The notes under the pieces are model-generated. The model was not told where the DNA came from. It made no database searches and was given only the letters and a program-made list of their open reading frames with translations. Both the position numbers and the translations under genes were made by a program. Below are positions 42,944-55,097 of a stretch of DNA of 64,000 bases, one piece after another. Source of the stretch: Ulva prolifera (lineage: Eukaryota; Chlorophyta; Ulvophyceae; Ulvales; Ulvaceae); the NCBI GenBank assembly GCA_023078555.1, contig CM041200.1, positions 6,673,361 through 6,737,360 on the forward strand, given 5' to 3'. The first letter of the stretch is position 1, and each line of letters begins with the position of its first letter.

Positions 42944-43764
42944 CCGCATCATACCGCAACCCCTAATCACGCGAGATGACAATCCCTCTCCGTTACTACT
43001 TCTTACGAAATGTTCACAAACACACTGCGCGAACGGGCGCGGCCTGTGGCCCGGCATAACGACACTGTGCGACATCGAAAGTTTCGATTCGACACAAGCT
43101 ATTCTAGAAGAGTGAACGGGAATACTTGTGACAGAAGAATGAAAGGGAATAGACAAGCACAATTGTTAACAAGATAATCTCTGCCGACTCAACAGCCACA
43201 CACACGCACATCCAAGCTACGACAGCGCACGCACACACGCCCCAGTCTGGCAAGACCGCACACAAGCTAGTGTCGAACACCATGGAGCTGATGTCGAGCC
43301 AAGAGTCCAAGAAACTCATACCTTGAACTCCTCAAGTGTTCTCGGGTGCAGATCCTCGAACGCATCAGCATGGTGCATCAGTGGCGCCGATGCTGCAGCA
43401 GTCGGAGTGCAGCTCAGTACTGAGCGCAGAGCCACAAAGCATAACGCTGAAAACGCAAGATAAACTATTGAGTGCAGCATCGGATAGAGCGGGATTTTCG
43501 TCATGCGCATGTCAGCTGTGCATTCACCATGTACTGAAGCGAGAGCTGAACCACCATGCGGTTCCGCGAATATGCAGCATCAACGTCATGTGTGCCAGAA
43601 TCCGGCCACACTTCACCTTCTGGGCAATCTGGATGTCTTCGTCAGTGCTCTGTGCAAGGCCGAAACTTGGTGTGAGCTCAGCGCTGTGTCTGCCGCGGTA
43701 CTGTCTGTAGCATTGCGAAGCTTCCTCCGAGATGAGTCATCTTGTGATTTACTGTACTCTACCT
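42944..43764. other. Spacer before duplicated block B
   Basis: No recognised gene. Two copies of a GAACGGGAATA / GAAAGGGAATAGACAAGC motif near 43115-43165 match dispersed motifs near 10886 and 39365. At about 43765 the sequence becomes homologous to about 5902 onward in TPR-SET copy 1, giving the left breakpoint of block B; TPR-SET exon 1 lies outside it. Confidence 0.4.
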
Positions 43765-44170
43765 GCCAAACCCAACTTTGGCTGTGCAATGGGCCACCCT
43801 GCTGGCTGTAGATGCGCCTGCAGCCTCAATCTTATCACTTTCATGACGCATAAAGCAGTCCAACAGGTGGCTTGCAGTCAACCAATGCTCACAGACTGCG
43901 GCAGCCCACGCACAGGGGGGTGGGAGGCACACTAATTTGCACCAAAGTACAGCATTCTCACACCATGGTCACTCTGCCTGACTGCGTGAATTGACGTCAC
44001 AGGAATCAGGAGCTTTTGGTGCGATGCTTGGTGATTTGTTTGGGTGCTTTGCTATACAACGAGTCCTTTGAGTAATTGACCGAATATCCATTCCCATCAG
44101 AAGCACCTGTTCTGCAGCTGCTGCTATTATCTCATCATCTCGTCCCGAGCCACGAGCTCTGCCCCTGCAG

Positions 44171-47100
44171 GCTTGTTGACCTGAACATGGAGAACATACA
44201 GGACCGCATGCTAGCAGGCCTGCAGCACCTTGGCCTTGCAAGCCACCAACTGGTACCGAGAACTTCGACCCAGACAGTGCAGCCTGGCGCAGCTGCTGAG
44301 GCGGGAGTTCCCCGCGGCTGAGACACCACCTGGCCACATCGACCAGCTTCGACGTCTGCTGTCAAGCTGGGGCCTCGAAGAGCCTGAGTACGTGATGCTG
44401 CTCTCGCACAAGCGCTGCCTGGCGGCACAGAAGCAGGTGCAGACTTGCATCGGCATCCCAGTGCGACCAAACTTTGAATCGCACTCTGTAGCACAGGGTT
44501 CTGGTTATGACAGAAACATCACGGATAGATAGCGAGCTAGTGTAGCAGGTTGCCTGTGGGACGGTGCATGACCATGTCTGCTTCTCCCACTGTTTTGACC
44601 CCTCTGCGTGCTCCTTTCGCATATGAAGCATGGTTCATTAGCCGGTGACATGCGCACATCATACCTCGCCTGGAAGTCTTGCAAGATGACAGCATCAGGA
44701 CAGTATGAACAAGTCGACCACTGAAAACTCGTTGTGCACGCGCTGAGTCACCGTGCCGCCTCCACCACTCCACACACATGTGGCCAAAGTTGAGCGTGAT
44801 CGGCCGAACGATCAAGCCGCCGCACAGATTGTGCCACAGCACGCAGTTTTCAGTGCAGTTCCGAGACCGCATGCACCGGGGTGAGCACTACTCACAGACG
44901 ACGACGTCAGTAGCCCGCAAAGGTGACAGTGCCTCCGGTGGCCTCGTCGATTGAGATGCACTGCAGCCTATCACGCAAGACGGCCTGCAGCTCTTCCGGC
45001 CTGCCACAGGCAGGGTGCTGGAAGGCGTCACCCTGGCACCGCCGTCATGCAACGTGCGCCCTCCAGCCTGTGTGACTATCAATGACAGACTATCACCACA
45101 ATTCGTGCCAGGTGCAGCGTGGAACTGACAGAGTTCGTTTGCACAGAAGTGCTGGGGCGCCTGGTAGCGGTTTGGGGCTGCCATTCAGAAATTGTCCCTG
45201 ACTATCTGCACTTGTTCTATGTGTTCGGATCCACGACCCAGCAGTTGTGCGCAGGTGGGCGTGTCCGTCCTCGTGAGGGACAAGTCCGGGCAGGTCACCC
45301 ATGTTGCCCTTTACAACCAGGTCCCCAGTGGAAGGTCCGCGCTCGACTCGGTGTCCTACCTCAACAAGAAGTTCCCAGAAGGCACTCGCATTGCCGTTGC
45401 TGAACCCTATAGCTACTACAAGGTCGCGGCAGATGGCACCCGCATGGTGCGTGTCGACTCCCCGTCTGAAGTGCGCATCCTGTCCGGCGGCGCCACGGCC
45501 GCCCCGGCACAGGCTCAGCCCGGCCGTAGTGGCCAGGCGGCCCTGAGCAAGGCCGCGGTGGCAGCGCGGCAGGCTCTGTCCGCCCACGAATCCGAAACGG
45601 CGTTACAGACCGCGCTGGACGCGCTGCGGGCCCCCCACAACCACAGCGTGCAGCTGGCGTGCACGCTGCTCAACAACCGCGCACAGGCGCTGCTGCGCGC
45701 TGGGCACGCTGCCGCCGCGCTGCGCGACGCCGCGGCCGTGCTGATGATTTCCCCGAAGCAGCCCAAGGCCTGGCTGCGCTACACTGCCGCGCTGTGTGCC
45801 CTGGATGCGCCCGCCGCTGCAGACCGGGCAGATGCGGTATCCGGCCAGGCGGGCAGTGAACTTTCGGCGGGCACCGCCGCAGGCCCCTCCCGGGCCGCGG
45901 CGTCGTCGGGGTGGAGCAAAGAGGTGGAGCTTGCGCGCACGTCTGACCTTGTCCGCGAAGCGGTGTGTGCTGCGCGTCCGGGGGTGCGCGCAGCCGGCGG
46001 CAGCGGCGAGACAGCGGCACAGCTCAAGGAGGAGGGCAATGCACGGTATCAGGCCGGGCAGTTCCGGGTGGCTGAGGGGTATTACACGCGGGCGCTGCTC
46101 ACAGTCCGCGGGGTCGACGAAATCGCGGCTCTTCTGACGCTGGTGGCGGAGGCCTGTCTCAGCTCTGGCAGCCGCCACACCGCCGCCGCAGCCGCCGCAG
46201 CATGCATGCGGATCGTGCACGTCGAAGGCGGAACGCACAAGGCAGTGCCGCCGGCCGCGGCGGTGCTGGCAAAGGCGCTCCTGAGGCTTGGCGAGCATGC
46301 GACCTGCCGCGAGCTGCTGTCTGCTCGTGCGGGAGCTGCTGAGTGTCTACAGGGGCACGATCGGCGCTCGCTGCTGCAGGACGCCGGCGTGCTGGCGCAG
46401 CTCATGTCTGAGTCCCCAGACACGCCTCAGTCACCCCCACACTTCCCCAAGAGAATATACAGCGAATACAGCTGCTTGGCGGATAACGATTGCATGACCC
46501 CAAGAGAATACACAGCGAATGCAGCTGCTTGGCGGGTCACGGGTGCGTGTCGCCGATACCAACGCAGGAGCCTAACTTGGGGCTCTTGGGAGATTAGGGC
46601 ACCAGACTCCTGCATCCCTACAACCTCGGGTGCCCATGCCCTCCCCATGTGATATGGGGCGTGAGCTTGCGTGTGCAATGCCGACAGCCCTGCAGTTGGG
46701 GGAGGGGTGGTGGGGGGTGGAGGTCCCTGACTGGACGTGCCTCGCACCTACGAGCCCTTGGCTGCTTGCTGCTCTTGCGTCAAAGCATGTTGATGTATGC
46801 AGGCATGCACATTCTGGCCCGGCTGCGGAGCGGCTCCGCAGCCGACATCGTCGGACACGCCAAGCTCGTCGCCATCCCGGGCAAGGGCAGGGGCCTCGTA
46901 GCCACACGCAAGCTCCCCCCGCACACGGTCGTCATCGTCAACCCGGCACTGATCGCTGCAACCTTGGCAGCCGGCAAGGGTACGGGGAACCTGCTCAACC
47001 ACAACGAGACGCACCTGTTCGAGCCTTCGCAGGCAGCGCTCAGCTCCAAGGCGGTTCACTCCGCGTCACGCGAGCCGCTCGTGGCCACAACCCTGCTCGG

Positions 47101-47566
47101 CCTGGACGACAACAGCCCTCTGGCTGCCCACCGGAGGCCGCTGCCGCTTGTGCCGCTGCGGGCGATGCAGCAGCTGCTTTCCCCCCGTGTGCTCCCGTTG
47201 CTGCCATCCGAGGCGGAGTTTTTCCCTGCAGGGGAGAGGCAGCAGGTGTCTGCGGATGTTGTGGACCGGGTGATTGGCGTGAACGCCCATGGCAACGGGA
47301 AGGTTGGTGACAGTGGGAACTTCAGTGCCCTGTTTCCAGTGGCATCCTTGCTGAATCACAGCAGCGACAGTAACTGTGGGTTTGGGCACCTGGATGAGCT
47401 GTTTGGTTTGCCTGATCAGAAGGACTGTAGCGATGGCATCCAGGGAGCGCATCCTAGCGCGCATGTGATGGTGGTCTTCACCAATTGTGGCGTTGCTGCT
47501 GGGCAGGAGCTGACTGTGCAGTACCATGCTGACACGGCGGTGGTGAAGCGCCACTGGGGGCTGTGA
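44171..47566 (+). pseudogene. TPR-SET gene copy 3 (block B), 5'-truncated and chimeric
   Basis: Exon equivalents: 44171 onward, 44898 onward, 45255 to about 46420, and SET 46803-47566. Exon 1 (the MGKKAK start) is missing because the duplication begins inside the following intron. Exon 2 has an 8-bp deletion near 44276 relative to copy 1 and shifts frame. Exon 3 has TGA at 44952-44954 where copy 1 has TGG. The large TPR exon and SET exon are open and keep SLLNHSSDSN and GQELTVQYH. The TPR exon also has a 2-residue insertion (SY) in AEPYSYYK. Upstream of the SET exon it closely matches copy 1; from the SET exon on it matches copy 2. An internal promoter could in theory express the 3' part, but a full protein cannot be made. 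Confidence 0.75.
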
Positions 47567-48334
47567 GGCATTGCACACACTGGCCTGGCACTGCTCGATG
47601 AAGCTTTCAATCACTCTGTTCACGGGCTGTTGGCAAATGGCATTGCTACGTTGGTGCTCGGCCGTGATGGGACCTCAGTTGCCGGCATGATGCTTGTGTC
47701 ATGGAGGAGGCATGTGCTCAAAGTGCCAATGGAGCGGGCACCTGCATCGGCAGCACCTCTCTGCATGCAGCCTGGGCCTCAGCAGCAGGCAAGCTGTTGA
47801 GCAGAACAATCCATTGACATAACCGGCCAGGCTTCCAGTGGTGGCCAGGGCTAGAGGATCTGGATACCTTACTAAAATACAACGCTGTGTGATCTCGTCC
47901 ACGTGTGCTTTCAGCTGCATTTTCGCAGCGCACTCACTGAGAGTTGCGCGCCGGCGTCCTGACACCCAGGCTGTGACAATCTGCGCTTCCCGCGTGTCTC
48001 ACGTCCACAGCTTGATACACCATACACTGCTCATGGCGAGAACTTCTTGTGACTGCAGTTCCTGTCTCTTGCGTAAGGTCTCCACCACTCGGCACAGTTC
48101 CCAAACTCTGCAGCAATCGAGGTGCTGCACGTCAAACTTTATTGACATACACTAAAGTGTTTCCAGCTGCCAGCAAGCAGTAGCATGGAACAATTACACG
48201 CTGCGTTCGTCCGCCAATGGGTTGCCCACAGGGCAAGGGGTGTGCACACAGGCACAGGCCGGTCTGCCCCTGCTCACTCACGACTACCGGCCACACGAAA
48301 CAGTGCGGCATTCAGGCTTACAACAGCACATATT
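47567..48334. other. Convergent spacer between SET exon B and SDR 3' end
   Basis: No recognised gene. This DNA and part of the SDR gene are missing from copy A because of the deletion at 16953. A stretch near 47580-47760 has residual similarity to the sequence after TPR-SET copy 1 (9938-10120). Confidence 0.4.
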
Positions 48335-50230
48335 TCATACATCTAGGCCCACAAGCTTGCTGCTCAGGTCCCACAGCTGGATTCCCTTCTCCCGATCCTG
48401 AGCTTCCGGCGATGGCAACTTCTTGGTGAACTGATGACCGGGGCTGAACAGGGGGACGCCGCTTGTGTCATTGTTGAAGTATGCACCACTGATGCCGGTC
48501 AGGTTGGGGTCCACAGCCATGAATGCAAGGCAGTCTCCACCTCCTTGCACCTGCGGCACGGGAGCCTTTGTCTCGGCAGTTCAGGACCAGCACGAATGCC
48601 AACATACAAAGCTGGCCGGCATGGCAAGTGAGACACAAGTCGAGACATGCTTTGACCGCTGCGTTATAGCATCATGCCTCAGCATCATGCAGAGCACCGA
48701 GCAGGCACAGCTGATGTAACGACATCGACCGGATCACACCGTCTCAGCCACCCCAAGCAGATCATTGGTAGCCCAGTCAAAGACCTTGATAAAGCCTGAT
48801 GGTGCTTCACGGAAGAACCCAGTCCTCGTGATCAGCCCTGCAGGCCACAGGTGCATCAGAGACTCGATCGTCAACTCGGCTGATCGGGTGCATCAACACC
48901 GATGCAGACGAAAGAGACAATGCGTCTTCAAACAACGCCGCTGCCCGTGAGGCAGCACCATAACCCAGTTAGTATTGCGAGCATTGCACTTTGGAAGCCA
49001 TAGGGAACTGAGACACAGCAAGTTTCTGGACTCGCCCGAGACTACACACCAAGCAACTGAAGTAACATTGTGAGTGCTTTGATGACATCATTGTGCACGT
49101 GGGGACATGTGCGTAAATAGAGCACAAGCATAGACACTCGAAGCATGTCAAGTCTGGCAGCAAGCAGCGTAGAGGTCCCATGGCAAAGTCAAAGGCGGAC
49201 CTGGCCCGAATGCGTTGACCGTGACATTGACTCTGAGGTTTGCCAAGCGGCGGTCCAGCTCTCGAGCAAAGAGGATGTTGCACAGCTTGGAGTCTTTGTA
49301 TGCTTTGTCTGCGTCGAATGCACCGCCTGACACCATCTCGAAGCTCGGGCCAGCCTTCAAGCCTGACAGGTCCCCCAGAGATGCCCCAGGCCCAACCTTC
49401 CCCCCTGCGGACTTGGGATCATGCACCTGCAAGCGGTTGTGGAATTTGCATTGCTCATCACGTCAAGGGTACCCCACGAGTATGGCGGGTCACCTTAGAT
49501 GAGAGAGCCGAGCAGGAAGAAGGTTCATGGCACCTCTGTGCTTGTGTGCAACTGGGATACCGTCCACCGGCTGTTAGATTGGCAAGTACTGTGACACAAG
49601 CATGAAGGCATACCTCAGAAGCTGTGACGACGATGCGGGGGTCACGTGTGGAAGCCTCCACAGCTGGCAGCAGCAGGTTTGCCAGCAGGAAGTGCCCAAG
49701 ATGATTCACGCCCACAGTGAGTTCAAAGCCATCTTTGGTCCTCCGAGGAACTGTAGCTCCCACGAACTGTGCACCAGCATTCAGAGACAGCACATCGATG
49801 GCACGGCCACTGTCAAGCCACCGTGACGCAAAGCTTCTTATGGAGTCCTGGCTGCCAAGCTCGCAGAACTCCGGTGAAACGCTACCCTTGAGGGGCCCGT
49901 ACATATCCTACATGCCGTGTGGATGTGATGATGGGCTGATCATGTGCTGCAAGCCTTGGCTACACCAATTTCACCACAGCGCCAGGAGCTCACTGCAATC
50001 CTCTTGCAAGCATCCTCTGCCTTCTCTTGCGTCCGGCAAACCAGATACACGTCACAGCCAGCTGCAGCTAGCTTTCCCGCGGCTGCGAATCCGATTCCGC
50101 TGTTTGCACCTGTGATGACGACCGTCCTGGGCACATTCTGCTCTGGGACTGTGTACCAGCCCGGGTCCGCCAACTCCGCATCCGCGTGGCCAGGAGTAGC
50201 CAATACTGCAGCTGTTGATCCCTGTAACAC
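48335..50230 (-). CDS. Short-chain dehydrogenase/reductase, protochlorophyllide-reductase-like
   Basis: Five minus-strand exons join with consistent phase: about 50230-49994, 49907-49614, 49426-49201, 48837-48740 and 48550-48335, about 350 residues. Exon 1 has the NAD(P)-binding motif TGANSGIG; exon 2 LNAGAQF and NHLGHF; exon 3 VHDPKSAGGKVG, SLGDLSGL and the active-site YxxxK in KAYKDSKLCN; exon 4 LITRTGFFR; exon 5 the C-terminal GAYFNN and LWDLSSKLVGL, both typical of POR-like SDRs. The reaction is NAD(P)H-dependent carbonyl or double-bond reduction. Overall resemblance is to the POR branch, but whether it reduces protochlorophyllide is not shown. The exon 1 frame continues upstream without an ATG, so a first exon, perhaps with a plastid transit peptide, is unresolved. 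Divergent from the SNM1 gene. Confidence 0.85.
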
Positions 50231-50262
50231 GGGATGGAAGTTTGCAGGGCCATGGCCGTGAA

Positions 50263-50957
50263 CGAGACCGTCGAGTCACCCCTCTGTGGTGCATGCCGTC
50301 AGGTATCATGCGCCTGTCAGATGCGGTGTTGCACAAGATCGTCCAACACCATTTGAAAACTCATCAGTGGCACACCAAGAGTATATGCCGTCGATCGACA
50401 AGGGCCTGTGATGGATGTACACGTTGGCGTTGGGATGGTCTAAGTACACATGTTGGACTGGTCAGGAGCAACCCTGGCGAAAGTGACGGAAGCGCGGGGT
50501 GCCGTCGTCCGGCGAGTTCCACCAGACAGCCTCGCACGGCGCTGCATGCGGCAGCCATGTGTAAAGTCTAGCAGATTGCGTGCTGGCGGAAATGCTCTTT
50601 GGCGATCACAGCACGCGTGGAGATACGTTGCTTGCAAGCTGAAAAATATTCTTTGTGTCGGCAAAGGCACGGCAGCAGATATCGATGGCATGATCGCTGC
50701 AGGCAAGTATATCTGTCGTGCTACAGCATCGCTGCTATCTCGAGGTTCCATGTTAAACTGACGTTTAACTGACGTTTCAAATGTGCTAGACGTGTCTCGT
50801 TGCATAGTGGCTACAGGTGTTCGAGGCCTGACTCGCGGACTCGAGTGTGCTGGATTGCGTTAAATTAGTCTCGTGGTGCCTTTGTACAAATGTGCATGCG
50901 AAGGCATGCGTGTGATAGCGTTCCCGAATCCAGTTACTACACTGTCATGAACGGTCG
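50263..50957. promoter_or_regulatory. Shared spacer between divergent SDR and SNM1 genes (copy B)
   Basis: About 0.7 kb between two divergently transcribed intact genes; it probably contains both promoters. It is strongly conserved with 17640-18343 in copy A. It holds a short tandem GACGTT repeat near 50760-50777 that differs slightly between copies. No core promoter is called. Confidence 0.45.
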
Positions 50958-50965
50958 CTTGCGTG

Positions 50966-53241
50966 ATGTTCTTCCAAGTACAAAAGCTTTCGATTGTGCG
51001 TAGAGACATTGATATTTGTTCTCAGTTCCAAGTGGACAACCTGGAACAACGCGAAGCACGCCTTGAGAGTCAGCTTGGTGCAGTCCGTGACGTGAGTTGC
51101 AAGGCAGAGCGTGATACGCCCCGAGCACCCGTGCTGTCTCAATTTTACAGTCCCGCCAACCTTACGCACACAGGAGGATCTACAGGCAATGATGCGCGTG
51201 ATGAGGCTGACATGTCGGATGGTATTCTTGACGAAGAGGATGCCTCAGATCAAGTCCAAGTAGTGCATGTACAGCTCCGTTCGGTCTCCACGAGTAGCTT
51301 GAGTACATCTGGCTGCGAAGCAAGAATGTGTCACATTCCTGAACATGAGCTGCCGCATTCTCTGTCTGTCATGAACATCTTTGTCACTTGCAGGAAGACG
51401 ACGATGCTGAAGACGATGTCGATGACTTAGATGATGACGGTGCTGGCTCAGTTCCCGACTCCTGACAAGTGAATATGGCAACACAAGTGGAGCACATCAA
51501 GTGGGTGCCAGGCACCAACTTCATGGTCGATGGGTTCCGCTTTCAGAACAAACGATGCCGCCATTACTTCCTTACACATTCTCACGGTGATCACACGACA
51601 GGCCTCAATAAGTCGTTCGACGCTGGGACAATATACTGCACACCCATCACAGCCAAGCTGCTGGTTGAGGAGAGCCGCATACCGCAAGACAGGGTCCAAT
51701 CCGTTAACCTGGATGAGCCCTTTGATCTAGACGGGTGTCGGATCACTGCAGTGTGCGCAAATCATTGCCCAGGGGCATGTATGTTTCTTTTTCAATTGCA
51801 AACTCCAGGCTCTGCCTTGAAGTCTCAAGCCACCACAGCAGTACTTCATACTGGCGATTTCCGGTGCGGTCCCTCCAAAAAATGTCAGTGTGTGTCATTG
51901 ACAGTTCAGTATTTGGTTGGGCTTCCAGCATTACGTGCTGGACTGCATCTGTGTGAGCTTCGTTTTCAATGGAACAGCTCACGTGCATGCCTCTCTGCAT
52001 GCAGCTTTCATGATGCAATGCCTTTGTGCCAATCTTTGAAGGACGTCACAATAGACACACTGATGTTGGACACCACCTACTCCACTCCGAAATGGGCATT
52101 TCCAGATCAAGACACAGCTGTGTCTTCGGCGGTGGAAATAATTCAAAAAGCGCAACAAGACAATGATGGTAAGAATTTCACAAGCACAATGCGTCAGATA
52201 CTGCAACCACTATCTCCCTTGCTCAACAGCACCCCTATGCAGGCACTGTCTTCGTTTTTAATGCTTACCACATTGGCAAGGAGCGGTGCTACTTCAAAGC
52301 AGCACAGCGTTGCCGTCTGTCTGTGTGGGTCAGCAATAATCGATTCAAGACCTTGTCACGGCTACAGCTGCCACATGAATGGATGAGCTTAATTACCAGA
52401 GACAAGAAGAAAGCTGATGTGGTCGTGTCTGATCAAGGTGTCAGACCCGAGCAGCTCAAGGTTCTTCGTCGAGAGCTAGGCCGCCCTGTAATTGGTTTCC
52501 AGTGCACAGGTACGACAGTGCAAGCCGCAGCGAGTTGATCACTGTTCATGACATCTTCACGTGTCATAGTGTTGATGTCGCCCCTTAATTGTTTAGCTAT
52601 TCTGTAGCTGTTTGTACACATGCACACCACATCAGTGTTCTGCGATGGCTGCAGGATGGGGATATCAGAAAATAGGGATACGGAAACGTGCCCAAGATGG
52701 GACCTTGTGTTACAGCATTCCATACAGCGAGCACTCTTCGTGGCTGGAGCTGAGGCGCTGTGTCAAGGCATTCGCTCCAAAGCGTCTTATTCCCACTGTG
52801 AACGTGGGTGACAAGGCCAAATATGACCGGATGGTGGCCAAATTCGCGGATCTTATGGATCTGCGGGAGAGCAAGTCCCACATGGATAGATACTGCATCG
52901 TGTCCAAGCAGAAAGTGGACAAGTCCTCCACATCGAGTCCTCAGGAGACACGCGGGCCAGACTGTCCGACTGATTGCACGGTGTCACCGTCCTCTTTGAT
53001 CGATGCCTCTCCAAACAAAGTTGGCAGTGACAGCACGACTGTTCTGCCGGGCCTGGACTCACCTCAATCTGTTGGATGCACTGCAGGCTTGAAGCGCGTC
53101 AGTGGCATTGCATGCTCCGTTGTGGCTGCATCTAAGTCTCAGAAATTAGACTACGCAGTGCACAAAGCAGATCCAGAAGCTGACGCTGTCTGGTATGATG
53201 GTACAGATGAGTTTGATGTATGTGAAGTTTTCGACCTGTAA
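50966..53241 (+). CDS. SNM1/PSO2-family DNA interstrand cross-link repair nuclease (DCLRE1A-like), copy B
   Basis: Exons 50966-51259, 51394-51863, 52005-52168, 52243-52509 and 52655-53241 join in phase. The catalytic part from the ATG at 51475 is about 470 residues: WVPGTNFMVDGF, HSHGDH metal motif, ANHCPGA, HTGDFR, LDTTYSTPKWAFPDQ, FNAYHIGKER and PYSEHSSW, in the order typical of SNM1 proteins (metallo-beta-lactamase plus beta-CASP, 5'-3' exonuclease in cross-link repair). Upstream, exon 1 and the start of exon 2 give a ~120-residue acidic N-terminal region (EEDASDQ, EDDDAEDDVDDLDDD) in the same phase but separated from the catalytic frame by a TGA at 51463-51465. Translation may therefore begin at 51475, with the upstream part serving as leader. 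It ends in TAA. Confidence 0.85.
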
Positions 53242-55097
53242 TGATGTAGCTGCATTGCGCAACAATTTCTCCGGCAATGTATTTACACACTCGCGTAGCA
53301 ATACAATACCACAGGTATTGACCATTCTTGATTAAGCCATCACTACCTTGCATCGACACATTTCACAGCTAATGTGCCGTTTGCAAAGTTTATGCTCGTC
53401 CTCTTGCAGAATCAAAATTGCCTCGCTGACTGTATTTGTGGCGCAGCGCACGGAATGTGGCCCTGTCGACGATCAATGGTGCATTCAGCATGTGGCACAG
53501 CCATTGCATATGTACCAATCGATTCCAGCTCGGCCATGATAAGCTGTGATGCACCAGAGCCTGATGCTAGCATCGCTGTCAGCCCTGTACTGATGAGGAG
53601 ATCACCAACGGACTGAGGACACGCTGTTGTATGCAGAAGTCGCGTGTTCCCCCTCAGATGGTGTACAGTGGTTCATGTTCGACCTGCTGTGGCATTGCCA
53701 TGCATCGGCTTGCACCCATGGATGTTTACCCCCTGCTGTGTACAGCTCTTCCAGGGTGTTGCTGTAGACTGTACAGTATTGCCAAGTGCTGGATGCAGGA
53801 CCCACTGCAGCGACACAGTACACGTGGACCCGTGCTGCTGCTCTTGGCTTCGCGCCCTTCTTAGGCCCACTGCGATTTGGCCCCGCTAGAGACGCCGTGG
53901 CAGCCGCCGTGTGCGCTGGTGAATGATGTGCCTGTATGGTCAATGATGTGCCTGCTAGCTGCACTGTAATGCACCATGAACCTCCTTGAACAGGGTGCTG
54001 AGGCCCTTCCGGATGTTGCCTGTGTGGCATTTTAGGTAGTACAAGCCAGGCAAAGAGGTGGCCAGGTGTCCGGACTTGGTCGATGGCATGCATTTGCCAC
54101 GCACTGCCGGCCACTCTCAGCTACTTCAGCCAGCTAGCCAGGAAGCACTCAGCCAGCAACTGCTAGATGCTAGAGAATACACAGGGGTGTCACGCTGCCA
54201 CTACACAGCAACATCACACTGCATGTGCCCACTTGCATGAGCTCGATGCATAGCGCACCCCTGTGTACGCCCCCGCCACCAGCACATGGGCTGCTAGTCA
54301 CAACAGAAGTATGCCAAGGGCATGCATCGCGAGTCTGCACCGCGTAGTCATGAATGATAATATATCGGTGGCTAATCGTCCAGCTAGGAGACCAGCTAGG
54401 AGCCAGATCATATAGCCCATATGGGTCAGTCCGAGGTCCAGTGCCTCGTCCACTGTCGCGTGCCGCGCAGGCGAAGAGCGCTGGCTGGCTGAGTCGAAAT
54501 GTGCATCACAAAAGCACTTTTTCGTTCGTGCGCGGTGTATCTAAAGACTTACACCATTCAACAGTTCCAGATGACACACGTGCCATTTGTGAAAGCGCTG
54601 GCCACTGCTTCATGTGCTACAGTTGCGTTGGCTAGAGCGGTACAGCTATGCCCATGCGTGAATCAGCGCAGCTGCGTCATATCTGTCGAGATAGACGGGT
54701 GACACCTGGCGAAGTCGTATACAGTGAACTCTCGCAGTCGGAGTGTCGCGACGTGGCACAGGCGCGAATGCGCGCCAGCTGTCACACCTCAGGCTGGAGA
54801 TTCGAGCCGAGGCGAACGCAGAAGCATGACACATAAGATGCTTAGTATCTTCATTGTCGGAGTTCTGATCGTATCATTGGCGCTGGATAGGATGTTTTGG
54901 CTATGCTGACGCAGCAGCAGTGCGGCACTCACGAAAGTTGCTCTGCGGAAGGCAACAGTTCAACGCTCGCATAAGCCAAATTTCCAGGCTGTTGAAGCGA
55001 ATGCTGCAGTCGGTTTGGGTAGCTTGATCGCGTTTCCTGTGGTCGGTCATTCATATTCGGGTACTGTGCTCGGCACTGCTCTTGCCAAAAGCTTGGC
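53242..55097. other. Gene-free or unrecognised stretch
   Basis: No convincing exon. Several short open frames on both strands lack recognisable motifs. No transposon ends were identified. Confidence 0.4.
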
